Below, in pieces: positions 17,815-26,287 of a stretch of DNA of 64,000 nucleotides. Numbering within the stretch: position 1 is the stretch's first letter; each line of letters starts with the position of its first letter. The notes beneath the pieces were generated by a model, which saw nothing but the letters and a program-made list of their open reading frames with translations, was not told the origin of the DNA and ran no database searches. The stretch covers positions 620,001 through 684,000 of the forward strand of contig NZ_CP080530.1 in NCBI RefSeq assembly GCF_024746835.1, written 5' to 3'. Made by a program: the position numbers and the translations under genes. The stretch comes from Mesorhizobium sp. AR02 (lineage in GTDB: Bacteria > Pseudomonadota > Alphaproteobacteria > Rhizobiales > Rhizobiaceae).

Positions 17815-18932
17815 GGCGTTGGTGCACGGATCGTTTATTGGTGTGGGTTTAGGCAAGCGGTCACCGCAATAGCCTTTGTAGCGTAGCCATGCCTTTCAAA
17901 CACAATACCAGCCGCCGCCATCATATTGAGAAGATGAAGTTCAGGGTGACGAACTGGCCAGAATATGAGGCAGGACTTCGTCATCGCGGCAGTTTGACCC
18001 TCTGGGTGACGCCGGAAGCCCTGTCCAGGTGGCAAGCGCCACGACGCAAGACACGTGGCGGCCAGCACCGCTATTCTGATCTGGCGATCGAGACCACCTT
18101 GACGCTGGGCCTTGTGTTTGGCCTGCGGCTGCGCCAGGCAGAAGGCTTGCTGGAATCGGTGCTGCAACTGATGGGGCTGGCGCTCGCTGTCCCCGATCAT
18201 ACCACCCTGAGCCGTCGGGCGCGGAAATGGCAATCGCCCAACAAACGGCATGATCGCCAGGTTGCGCCGGAGGGACCAGTGCATGTTCTTGTCGACAGCA
18301 CCGGCCTGCAGGTCTACGGCGCGGGTCAGTGGCTGGAGGAGAAGCACGGCGCCAGATCCCGTCGCAGTTGGCGCAAGCTGCATCTGGCACTGGATGCCGA
18401 CAGCGGCGAGATCATTGCCCATACCCTGACTGATCAGGACACTGGCGATGTCTCTCAAGTTGAGCCACTACTCGACCAGATTGGCGGTCCGATCGGACAG
18501 TTTACTGCTGACGGCGCCTATGACGGAAAACCGACTTACGACGCAGTCATCGATCATAGCGCTGCCACCGCAATCGTCATTCCGTCTCGCGTCAACGCGG
18601 TCGAACCATTCGACGATAGACCTGCCGGCCAAAGGGACCAGCATATCGCCGCAATCGGCAGAGACGGCCGGATGAAATGGCAGGTCTCCAACGGTTATGG
18701 CAAACGCTCGCTGGTCGAGACCGCCATAGGGCGATACAAGTCCACCATCGGGCGGCGTTTGCGGGCACGGTCGCTTCCCGTTCAGCAGACCGAAGTCGCC
18801 ATCGGCTGCGCCGTCCTTAACCGCATGCTTGCCTGCGCACGCCCGAAATCCGCCCGCCGCAAGGCGGCCACGGCATAGCCTGCCGCTTCAAAGATCGACA
18901 TCCGCTCAAGTCCGGACCCATGCACCAACGCC
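17815..18932 (+). mobile_element. IS5-family (IS903-like) insertion sequence, copy 2
   Basis: This is a complete element of 1118 bp with the same inverted repeats as copy 1 (GGCGTTGGTGCACGGATC left; GGCGTTGGTGCATGGGTC right, inward). No direct duplication flanks it: left atgccacac, right caagcgatc. It can recombine with copy 1 (same orientation, about 14 kb apart). Confidence 0.9.
17889..18878 (+). CDS. IS5-family transposase (IS903 group), copy 2
   Basis: The protein of 329 aa is nearly identical to the transposase at 3677-4666. It keeps VDSTGLQVYG, TADGAYD and the RSLVETAIGRYK region. The frame is intact, so this copy could supply transposase to copy 1 and to end fragments around nodD. Confidence 0.92.
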   Translation: MPFKHNTSRRHHIEKMKFRVTNWPEYEAGLRHRGSLTLWVTPEALSRWQAPRRKTRGGQHRYSDLAIETTLTLGLVFGLRLRQAEGLLESVLQLMGLALAVPDHTTLSRRARKWQSPNKRHDRQVAPEGPVHVLVDSTGLQVYGAGQWLEEKHGARSRRSWRKLHLALDADSGEIIAHTLTDQDTGDVSQVEPLLDQIGGPIGQFTADGAYDGKPTYDAVIDHSAATAIVIPSRVNAVEPFDDRPAGQRDQHIAAIGRDGRMKWQVSNGYGKRSLVETAIGRYKSTIGRRLRARSLPVQQTEVAIGCAVLNRMLACARPKSARRKAATA

Positions 18933-19060
18933 CAAGCGATCGAGAACCTGCATCTCGAAGGAGCGCGGGAAAACCAAAAAAATCAGGCTGTGTGACCCCA
19001 CTTAAACACCGCCTGTAAGAATATGTTATTATATCAGCACGTTAGGCGCGCGCCGGCGCG
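18933..19060. other. Short spacer with a possible 3' remnant of another IS gene
   Basis: The bases after the IS5 right end read as AIENLHLEGARENQKN and two more residues followed by TGA. This looks like a real C-terminal tail, perhaps from an IS21- or IS256-like gene, but it is too short to identify. A run ending in GGCGCGCGCCGGCGCGTG precedes the IS1634-family end. Confidence 0.25.
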
Positions 19061-20796
19061 TGTTACCACTACATTTTGGGGATGATCTCAGGCGAGTTGT
19101 TCGTCGAGGTTGTGTGGCAGAGCGATGCCAGATGCCTTGAAGACGTTGCCTACTTGGCCCGTAACGTGGGTTCTGGTGGTGACGATGCGACCATCCTTTT
19201 CGATGGTGGCTTCCTGGAGGCGGTCGAGATCGCGTAGAAGCGGCTGCCATTCGGGCGTCAGGCCTTTGGCCCGGCAGAGGCGGTACAGTTCCTTGCTGAG
19301 TACGAGCCCCAGGAACGAGCAAAACACATGCCCGCGGATGGCGGCATCGGATTGGTGGAAGATCGGCCGGGTATTGAAGGTTGCCTTGGCGGCGCGGAAC
19401 AGGCTCTCGACCTCGAGCAAATCGCGATACCGCAGCACGGCCTGGAGCGGGGTCACCTTCGCGTTGGTCCGCACCACGGTGATGCCGTCGTACCGGGCTT
19501 CCTCGGCAAGCTTGCCGACATCGATCTTGAAGTTCTTGCCGCTGGCCTTGAGGTAACGCCGGTAGGCCGAGTTGCCGACCAGTGCCTTGTCGCCCTTCTT
19601 GAGCTGTGCCTCGAGGCCGGCGATGATCGCCTGGCGGTCGGCCTTGTCCTTCTCGGCCTCGGCGTCATTGCGGCTGACAATATAGCGGTCTTTACCGACC
19701 TTGACCTCTTTGACCCACAACTGAGTTTCACCGCGCTGGCGCTCGAGAACGAGCGGAACCATCGGTGCCGCGTCATTGAGCACGACGTTGTGGATCACGC
19801 TGCTCGAGCGTTCGCGGGCCCCCAGAATGTATTCCATGCCCAGCTTTTCGAGCGCGGCGATGGTATCGGCGCTGATCATGCCGCGATCGGCGACAACGCA
19901 GGCGCGTGTGACGCCGAAGCGCGTTCGCAGCCGATCGACCACCGGCAACAGGACGGTCACGTCAGCGGTGTTGCCGGGCACCATCTCGGTGCAGATCGGC
20001 CGGCCCTCGGCATCAACGACCAGCGCCAGGATCATTTGCGCCAGATCGGGGCGGAAGTCCTTGGAATGCCCGCGCTTGCCCAGCGTCTCGCCGCCCGCGC
20101 CGTAGAAGCACAACGAGGTGGTGTCCATGAACACAAGGCTGAGGTCGGTGAACAGGTCCTGCCGGCGCGCGAAGAGCTTTTCCTCGATCGCGTCTTTCAC
20201 GCAGCGCGCCACCAGCGCGCCTTGCGCCTTTTCGCCGAGTTCCTCGCCCAGCCACGCCATGGCCCGGTAAAAGTGATGGAGCGCCAGACCCTCGGCGCCC
20301 TCGATACCATAATCGGCCATCCAGTTCGCGCAGTCGCGGTCCGAGCCCGAGACGAACAGCCGATGCAGCGTGCCAACGAACACCGCCCGTTCCACCGCAA
20401 AGCCGAACTGGCGCCCTTCCAGCACCTCTTCCAGCACCTCGCCGATCCCGAGCCGCTCCCACAGCCGCCCGAACAACAGCGGACCGCCGATGCGGCGAGA
20501 GGCAATTCGCCCCGCGTCAATGTCGGACAGGATGAGGCTGCGTTCGCCATGGCGCGCAATCGAGGCCGCCAATCTGTCAAGTTCGCCGCTGGCAACCAGC
20601 GCATCCTTGCGGCCCAGCGCCTTTATCGTGCGCTGGCGAACGGTTTTGCCGTCGCGGACACTTTCCACGAGGTAAAGATAGCGGTGGCCGCGCGCGACTC
20701 TCTCAACGACAAACATGCCAGCGTTGTTAGCGAATAAATGCCATAAAATCCATACAACATGCGGCTAGCAGATCAAATGTTGTTACCACACATTTT
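19061..20796 (-). mobile_element. IS1634-family element flanked by near-identical 17-bp direct repeats
   Basis: The element spans the transposase gene and about 80 bp upstream. TGTTACCACTACATTTT (19061-19077) and TGTTACCACACATTTT (20781-20796) flank the transposase in the same orientation. Exact IS ends are uncertain because the repeats could be part of the termini or of the target. Confidence 0.6.
19088..20716 (-). CDS. IS1634-family (IS4-like DDE) transposase
   Basis: The protein of 542 aa has the IS1634 layout: N-terminal GHRYLYLVESVRDGKTVRQR, first catalytic D in LVFMDTTSLCFYG, second D in RACVVADRGMIS, and E in the ARYDGITVV...YRDLLEVESLFRAAK segment with RPIFH and a final IRGHVFCSFLGLVL. 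The frame is intact. The element lies between IS5 copy 2 and the damaged AAA_13 ATPase gene and has not interrupted either visibly. Confidence 0.9.
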   Translation of the reverse strand: MFVVERVARGHRYLYLVESVRDGKTVRQRTIKALGRKDALVASGELDRLAASIARHGERSLILSDIDAGRIASRRIGGPLLFGRLWERLGIGEVLEEVLEGRQFGFAVERAVFVGTLHRLFVSGSDRDCANWMADYGIEGAEGLALHHFYRAMAWLGEELGEKAQGALVARCVKDAIEEKLFARRQDLFTDLSLVFMDTTSLCFYGAGGETLGKRGHSKDFRPDLAQMILALVVDAEGRPICTEMVPGNTADVTVLLPVVDRLRTRFGVTRACVVADRGMISADTIAALEKLGMEYILGARERSSSVIHNVVLNDAAPMVPLVLERQRGETQLWVKEVKVGKDRYIVSRNDAEAEKDKADRQAIIAGLEAQLKKGDKALVGNSAYRRYLKASGKNFKIDVGKLAEEARYDGITVVRTNAKVTPLQAVLRYRDLLEVESLFRAAKATFNTRPIFHQSDAAIRGHVFCSFLGLVLSKELYRLCRAKGLTPEWQPLLRDLDRLQEATIEKDGRIVTTRTHVTGQVGNVFKASGIALPHNLDEQLA

Positions 20797-20870
20797 CGCG
20801 CCGAAAACTCAAGGCGAGTGAATTCAATAGCTTAACGGACAGCGTTCGCCATCCGTTCACCTCCAACTGT

Positions 20871-21120
20871 TCAAGTCGGGTTAGGCTTATCCGGTTTTGC
20901 CTTGGTGATGATTGCCTTGGCGCGCTCGACAAGCTGCCCCAACCTTTCGATGGTTGGGGGCGCTTCTGTACCTGCCTCAGTGTGACTATGCCCTTCCATA
21001 ATGGCAGAACACATCTCGAACACATCAATGATTTCCTCAATCAGATCCTGATCCCACATCACGCGTCGAAGCGCCGTCACCATGATGCGGTCGTCCCAGC
21101 GTTTCACAACCTGCTTGAGC
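20871..21120 (-). pseudogene. 3' part of the AAA_13-type ATPase gene, right of the IS66 break
   Basis: The frame VVKRWDDRIMVTALRRVMWD through IERLGQLVERAKAIITKAKP is the C-terminal tail of the ATPase whose main body lies at 26288-28659. Both sides of the IS66-family insertion carry the 8-bp duplication gcttgagc. Joining the halves at one copy restores a continuous frame (HLLLK then QVVKRW). Confidence 0.85.
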
Positions 21121-21190
21121 GTAAGCGCTCATTTCCATGCGCGTTGACGCGGCCCGTTTGACGGGGTCGCTGTCAGACGGCTGCATCGGA

Positions 21191-21408
21191 TCATGCAGCG
21201 GCGGTTTTGGCGAAGTTGAAGGGCAGCAGGTCGGTGATGTCGGCGTCTGTGGCGCGCTGCGGCAATTCGCTGAGGACGTAGCGCAAGTAGGCCAAGGGCT
21301 CGACGCCACAGGCGCGGCAGGTCAGCATCAGGCTGTATATGACGGCGCTGGCCCTGGCTCCATCCACGGTATCGCTGAACAGCCAGGATTTTCTGCCGGT
21401 GGCCATCG
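21191..21408 (-). pseudogene. IS66 TnpC, C-terminal part after the insertion
   Basis: The frame ATGRKSWLFSDTVDGARASA to the stop at 21191 continues the TnpC frame that is cut at 23986. It ends with TDLLPFNFAKTAAA as in the other copy. The gene is split at a point equivalent to IFAT/GRKSW. Confidence 0.88.
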
Positions 21409-21435
21409 CAGGGTCATTCTGCCCATGTCGGGCAG

Positions 21436-21897
21436 ATGGTAGAGTTTCATTATCGCTGGCATCCATATTACGGCGGCCGATTCCGGCATGAAGGTCGGGA
21501 GGATCGGGCTAACGGTTCGATCATTCGGGTCGAGATTAGGCCGGGTGAGATCATTCAGGTCGCAGAGTGGATGCTGGATCGGGCGTTTTGCGCCAACATG
21601 GAGATGGGCGAACCGCGCGTTGCGGTGATTGGACTTGTAGAGCTTCATAGACTGCTTACCGAGCGCGGTTTCAGGCAGACTTCGACGGATGGACTCACGG
21701 CCATCCAGGAGGCGCGCCATGAAGGCTTTACCACCACCACCCTCGACATTACCGGTGCTGACCCAGCAGCTGAGCATGCCGCTCGATACGCCGCAGATGC
21801 GAGGCCTGAGCGACCCGGAACGAAGCGTTGTTGTCGCCGTGCTGGCGACCCTCCTGATGGCCGCGGCCGGCGTCGCGACGAAGGAGACGAGCGATGA
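21436..21897 (+). CDS. Small accessory protein upstream of the serine recombinase
   Basis: The 153-residue frame begins MVEFHYRWHPYYGGRFRHEG and has a compact N-terminal domain (IIRVEIRPGEIIQVAEWMLD, a predicted beta-rich fold). The C-terminal third is Arg/Pro/Asp-rich and low in complexity. It overlaps the recombinase start by 4 bp (ATGA), indicating coupling. It resembles small DUF5372-like proteins found next to such recombinases, but I am not certain of the family name. A role in recombination directionality or regulation is possible, not shown. Confidence 0.6.
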   Translation: MVEFHYRWHPYYGGRFRHEGREDRANGSIIRVEIRPGEIIQVAEWMLDRAFCANMEMGEPRVAVIGLVELHRLLTERGFRQTSTDGLTAIQEARHEGFTTTTLDITGADPAAEHAARYAADARPERPGTKRCCRRAGDPPDGRGRRRDEGDER

Positions 21898-23963
21898 CGG
21901 GCAATGATCTCCTTCCAGCGACGGTGCTGAAGCGCAAAGCTGTGGTCTACGTTCGACAGTCGACCCCCGGTCAGGTCCAGAACAACCTGGAAAGCCAGCG
22001 GCGACAATATGAACTTGTGGATGTTGCGCGCCGCTGGGGATTCCATGATGTCGAGGTGATCGACGATGACCTTGGTCGGACCGCCAGCGGCGCTGTCGAC
22101 CGCCCTGGTTTCGAGCGACTGGTGAGCGGCCTGTGCACAGGCAAAGTTGGCGCAGTGCTCTGCCTCGACGCATCGCGCCTTTCCCGTAACGGCCGGGATT
22201 GGCACCACCTCCTGGAACTGTGCGGCCTGGTTGAAGCGCGCGTCATAGATCTCGACGGGGTGTACGATCCTTGTCGGCCTAACGATCGATTGTTGTTGGG
22301 TATGAAGGGCAGCATCAGCGAGTTTGAGCTCGGCATATTGCGAACGCGCATGCTTGACGCGGCTCGCGCCAAAGCGCGGCGGGGGGAACTGCGCCTCAGT
22401 GTTCCGATCGGCTATATCTGGCATCGTGAATACGGTCTGGGGCTTGATCCTGATCTTCGGGTACAGCAGGCGATCCGCCTCATCTTTTCGCGCTTCCGCG
22501 AGCTTGGCAGCGCCCGCCAGGTGCTGATTTCGCTGACGGCTGATAATTTCCATTTTCCCCGCCCTTCTGACGGGCGCAAAACGGTGTCCTTCGACTGGGT
22601 GCCGGTTCGCTATCGAAGTGTTATTTCGATCCTGAAGAACCCATTCTACGCCGGGGTCTATGTCTATGGTAAAAGCGAGAAGCGAACGGAGATTGTCGAT
22701 GGCAGGGCTCGCAAAAGCTACGGCCACAACAAGCCCTTTGGAACGTGGGAAGTGCTGCTCCAGGATCATCATGAAGGTTATATCGATTGGAGTGAGTTTG
22801 AGCGGAACCAGAGCCATATCGCCGTCAATGCCTTTGGACAGAAAGGCGGCATCAAGTCGGGTCGTGGCGGCCGTGCGCTGCTTGCGGGCCTGCTCACCTG
22901 CGGCCGATGTGGAAGGCGGTTGGGCGTTGTCTATTCGGGCCGGCCTCCGGGTCATCCCTATTACCGCTGCGAACGTATCAACCAGATGCTGGCCAAGCCG
23001 CGATGCATGACTTTTGGCGCATCTCGCATCGACCCTGCCATCGGCAAAGAGATATTGAGAGCCGTGACGCCAATGGCGATCGAGGCCGCAATGGAAGCTG
23101 ATCGTGCGCATCGGGATAATCTGGAAGAACGACACCGTATGGTGGAGCTGGACTTGCAGCAAGCTCGATACGAGGCATCTCTCGCTGAGCGTCGCTATGC
23201 CGCTTGCGACCCCGACAACCGGCTGATCGCTGCCCAACTTGAGAAGAGCTGGGAGGCAGCGCTCAGGCGCGTGGAAGCCTGTGAAGCGGGTTTGGCCCAA
23301 GCGCGACAAATCGATCTTGTCACCCCAGTTCCCGATTTTGCTGGCATTGCCACCGACCTGGAGGCTGCCTGGCGCGCGCCTGACGTCGATATGCGTTGCC
23401 GTCAGCAGCTCCTCCGCACCCTCGTGTCGGATATCATCGCTGACGTCGATGAAGAGCAACGTGAAGTTATTTTGACGATCCACTGGAGGGGTGGCCAGCA
23501 CTCCCAGCTGCGTATTCGCAAACCCAAAGCTGGCGAACATGGCCAGAGTACTCCGGAGGCCGCCCTTGCCGTCATGCGGTCTATGGCTACCCGCTGGTCC
23601 GACGCAAACATTGCCGCCACTCTCAACCGGATGGGAATGCAGACCGGACAAGGCAAAACCTGGACGGCGCGCCGTGTCGGGGCACTGCGCACGGTCCATA
23701 AAATCCACGGCTACCGATCCGCCGAAAAGAATGGCGAATGGCTCACGCTGACCGAAGCTGCCAAAAAGCTTGGAGTTACAGCCCATCGTGTCCGTCGACT
23801 GATCAAGGAGGGCGTGCTCCCTACCGAGCAGGTTGTTCCGGATGCGCCGCACCAAATACGAGCCACGGACCTGGAAAAGGATCAAGTAACCCAGTTTCCG
23901 CGTCACAGGGGCCCGTGTCGCATCAAAATGGAAAACCAAAAGTCCCTGTTTCCGGACGTTTGA
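21894..23963 (+). CDS. Large serine recombinase (689 aa)
   Basis: The N-terminal resolvase domain reads AVVYVRQSTPGQVQNNLESQ, with the catalytic serine in VRQST, and LCLDASRLSRNGRDW. This is followed by a recombinase domain (GELRLSVPIGYIW, ILKNPFYAGVYVYG) and a zinc ribbon (LLTCGRCGRRLGVVY ... YRCERINQ, CxxC...C). A coiled-coil region follows (LEERHRMVELDLQQARYEAS), then a C-terminal MerR/excisionase-like HTH (LTLTEAAKKLGVTAHRVRRL). It mediates site-specific integration and excision between att sites. The frame is intact. The added HTH tail is unusual and may help target choice. Confidence 0.92.
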   Translation: MTGNDLLPATVLKRKAVVYVRQSTPGQVQNNLESQRRQYELVDVARRWGFHDVEVIDDDLGRTASGAVDRPGFERLVSGLCTGKVGAVLCLDASRLSRNGRDWHHLLELCGLVEARVIDLDGVYDPCRPNDRLLLGMKGSISEFELGILRTRMLDAARAKARRGELRLSVPIGYIWHREYGLGLDPDLRVQQAIRLIFSRFRELGSARQVLISLTADNFHFPRPSDGRKTVSFDWVPVRYRSVISILKNPFYAGVYVYGKSEKRTEIVDGRARKSYGHNKPFGTWEVLLQDHHEGYIDWSEFERNQSHIAVNAFGQKGGIKSGRGGRALLAGLLTCGRCGRRLGVVYSGRPPGHPYYRCERINQMLAKPRCMTFGASRIDPAIGKEILRAVTPMAIEAAMEADRAHRDNLEERHRMVELDLQQARYEASLAERRYAACDPDNRLIAAQLEKSWEAALRRVEACEAGLAQARQIDLVTPVPDFAGIATDLEAAWRAPDVDMRCRQQLLRTLVSDIIADVDEEQREVILTIHWRGGQHSQLRIRKPKAGEHGQSTPEAALAVMRSMATRWSDANIAATLNRMGMQTGQGKTWTARRVGALRTVHKIHGYRSAEKNGEWLTLTEAAKKLGVTAHRVRRLIKEGVLPTEQVVPDAPHQIRATDLEKDQVTQFPRHRGPCRIKMENQKSLFPDV

Positions 23964-23985
23964 GGAGAGGTGCAGTATGAATCGG

Positions 23986-25351
23986 TCGTTGCAAAGATTC
24001 TGATATCGCGTTCGAGGAGGTTGTTGTCGATCGGCATCCTGCCGTCTTCTGTGTATCGCGTCAGGTACTCCCACTGGTTCAGAGTGTAGGACACGGCGTC
24101 GCCGATCTTGCTATCGGGCAAGACCTTCGGCGCGATGTCGTCGAGCCATGTCTTGAGAGCATTGAGGATGGGAACGCTGTGTTGCTGGCGAAAGCGGCGA
24201 ATGCAATCGGCTTGTGTTTCGCCCTTGTCCGGCTTTTCGTTCCGAACTTGGCCTTCAACCCGGTAGAGCTGCTCGAAGAACTTGAACGCCTGCTCCGGCG
24301 GACCGCCCCCCTTCTTTCTTGCCTTGAGGGCATCGACGAAGCGACGTCTGGAATGGGCCATGCATCCCACATGGGTGGCCCCTGCCAGCGTGCGCCATGC
24401 GGTATAGCCATCGCTCATCAGTATGCCGCGGTAATCGCCGAGGAAGGCCTGCGGATAAATCTGGCCGCGACCCGGTTGATAATCGAGCAGCACGATCGGC
24501 TCGTTACTCTCTTCGCCGCTCCGGTATGCCCACATAAATGATGTGCTGGTGGCCTCCCTGTCCTTTTCCTTCAGGACCTGGACGGTGGTCTCGTCGCCAT
24601 GGATGAGTGCTTGAGACCTGAGCCGCAGCTTCAGTGCGTCATAGATGCGGGAGAGATGCTTCTCGCTCGATCCGATCACCCAATGCCCCAGAGCGCCGCG
24701 GCTGACGGGCACGCCGGCTCGCTCGAATGCCTGGCTCAAGCGGTAGAGCGGCGTGCCGTCGACGTACTTGTGAACAAGAGCAAATGCCAGTGTCGAGGCC
24801 GTGGCGATGCTGCCCGGCAAGGGCTGCGCGGGCATCGGCGCGATCACGACCGGCGTATTGATGCCGGTACGGTCGCAATGGCGGCAGGCATACTTGAAGC
24901 GCACATTCTGCAGGACCTTCGCCTTCACCTCGATATGAAGCTGCTCGGTAATGGCCTCGCCCATGTGGTGCATCCGGTGACGACAGCAAGGACAGGCCTT
25001 CTGATCTTCGGGAAGGTCATACTCGACGCGCTCGCGCGGCAGGTGTTCCGGCAGGGCCTTGCGGCCACGCTTCTTTCCCTCCGGCTTTTCGGTGGACGGA
25101 AAGCCGGTGTCCGGCAGGTCGACCACATTGCCATCTTCGCTGCCGGCGTCGTCTTCATCGGCAACCTGTTCGGCTTCATTGAAAAGGCGATCAACGTGCT
25201 TTTCGCTCTTGGGCGCAAAACGATGTGAGCGCGCCAGCGCCAACTCTTCCTCGAGCTTAACCACGCGTTCTGCGAGCTGACGGTTCTCCGCCTGCAGCAC
25301 AGCAATGCGCGCCATCAACTCCTCAACAGTCGGTTCGCCAGGTCGATTCAT
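23986..25351 (-). pseudogene. IS66 TnpC, N-terminal and central part before the insertion
   Basis: From MNRPGEPTVEELMARIAVLQ with a leucine-rich coiled coil, a zinc-finger CPCCRHRMHH with ACRHCD, and the catalytic region (HGDETTVQVL, DYRGILMSDGYTAWRTL) to NNLLERDIRIFAT. The frame then runs into the serine-recombinase element and picks up foreign residues. The last catalytic E region (NNLLERD) lies before the break. The transposase is inactive unless the inserted element excises. Confidence 0.9.
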
Positions 25352-25405
25352 CGTAGTTTTGAATCTGAACCGCACCGACGCGTCAACCGCACAATTCGGG
25401 AGCCG

Positions 25406-25759
25406 TCAGCCCGCAACCTGATATTGCCGCACCGGATGGCGCACCATTGCATCGATGTCGATGCCGTCGAGAATCCAATGGAGCTGCTCGGTCGTCAGCG
25501 TAACCACCGCCGTCTCCCGGCGTGGCCATCGGAACCTGTCTTCGGTCAGCCGCTTCAGAACCAGCACGAAGCCGGACCGGTCGAAGAACAAGAGTTTCAT
25601 CCGGTCGCGGCGGCGATTGCAAAATGCAAAGACCGCAGGCGCAAATGGGTCAAGCTCCATCACCTCCTGAACCAGGACCGCAAGGCTGTTGATGCCGGCC
25701 CTAAAATCGATCGGCTCGCGGTGCAGGTAGACGTTGAGATCAGCGCCCAGTCTGAACAT
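25406..25759 (-). CDS. tnpB: IS66-family TnpB (Orf2)
   Basis: The frame reads LNVYLHREPIDFRAGINSLA, FAFCNRRRDRMKLLFFDRSG and RFRWPRRE, the conserved TnpB pattern. The length of about 117 aa is typical. It overlaps the 3' end of tnpA. TnpB is required for IS66 transposition but its chemistry is unknown. The frame is intact. Confidence 0.9.
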   Translation of the reverse strand: MFRLGADLNVYLHREPIDFRAGINSLAVLVQEVMELDPFAPAVFAFCNRRRDRMKLLFFDRSGFVLVLKRLTEDRFRWPRRETAVVTLTTEQLHWILDGIDIDAMVRHPVRQYQVAG

Positions 25760-26240
25760 GGCCCAGAGCTCCAATGATCGCCGTCAACGCGTCTACATCA
25801 CCGCATTCCAGCACCAGCTTCACGCCGTTCGGCAAAGACGCGCTCACCTTGGCTGGGAGTGGCAATGAGCCCATGCTTTCCGACTTCGACAGCCGCTCTT
25901 CACCACGCGCAGCAGGCCTGTCCACCGAATTGCTCTGCATAGGCAGGCTGTGGTCCGCAGCGGTGACTTGAACTGGAATGAACGCAGACGGTGCAGGTGG
26001 CGGCAAAGCACCGGCGTCTTTGGTCGTCTTTATCCATTTCCGAAGAAGGTTGGCATTGATCCCATATTCAAGCGCAAGTCGCGATACCGACACGCCAGGC
26101 TCAAGGCAGGCCGCAACTAGCCGCTCTTTCGACGCCGGGTCGTACCGCCGGCGGCCGTTGCGCAAAATCCGCCTCACCAGCAGTTTCTGTTCATCGTCCT
26201 CAATCACTTGGTGTCCACCTCCGTTAAGTGGACACTTCAT
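25740..26240 (-). CDS. tnpA: IS66-family TnpA (Orf1, HTH protein)
   Basis: The frame holds a transposase-type HTH (YDPASKERLVAACLEPGVSV, RLALEYGINANLLRKWI) followed by a Pro/Ala linker and a short C-terminal domain (NGVKLVLECGDVDALTAIIG), the standard IS66 TnpA. Its first residues start inside the 5' terminal region of the element. The frame is intact. Confidence 0.9.
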   Translation of the reverse strand: MKCPLNGGGHQVIEDDEQKLLVRRILRNGRRRYDPASKERLVAACLEPGVSVSRLALEYGINANLLRKWIKTTKDAGALPPPAPSAFIPVQVTAADHSLPMQSNSVDRPAARGEERLSKSESMGSLPLPAKVSASLPNGVKLVLECGDVDALTAIIGALGHVQTGR

Positions 26241-26287
26241 GCCAAAACACGCTCAATGGAAAAAGGTGCGGAGAAATTCGCGCTTAC

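Larger units (their letters stand above)
21409..23985 (+). mobile_element. Serine-recombinase element inserted in IS66 tnpC
   Basis: About 2.58 kb of unrelated DNA separates the two tnpC halves. It holds a small upstream gene and a large serine recombinase. The ends are imperfect inverted repeats of about 11 bp (TCATTCTGCCC near 21417; TCATACTGCAC read inward from about 23980). A short GCMAC sequence occurs at both tnpC edges. Inner-arm inverted repeats are what integrated serine-recombinase att sites look like. Confidence 0.75.
21121..26287 (-). mobile_element. IS66-family element with 8-bp target duplication, itself split by a serine-recombinase element
   Basis: The ends are GTAAGCGC at 21121 and the inverted cgcttac ending at 26287. 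Both flanks carry gcttgagc (21113-21120 and 26288-26295), a perfect 8-bp duplication typical of IS66. It carries tnpA, tnpB and tnpC on the minus strand, and tnpC is interrupted by a 2.6-kb element at 21409-23985. It is closely related to the fragment at 4721-5395. Confidence 0.92.

Noticed and set aside
19328-20737. 469-residue plus-strand frame
   Set aside because: It lies opposite the IS1634 transposase, has antisense-type residue usage and no recognisable motifs.
21645-24074. 809-residue minus-strand frame
   Set aside because: Antisense of the 689-residue serine recombinase; no motifs, GC-skew artefact.
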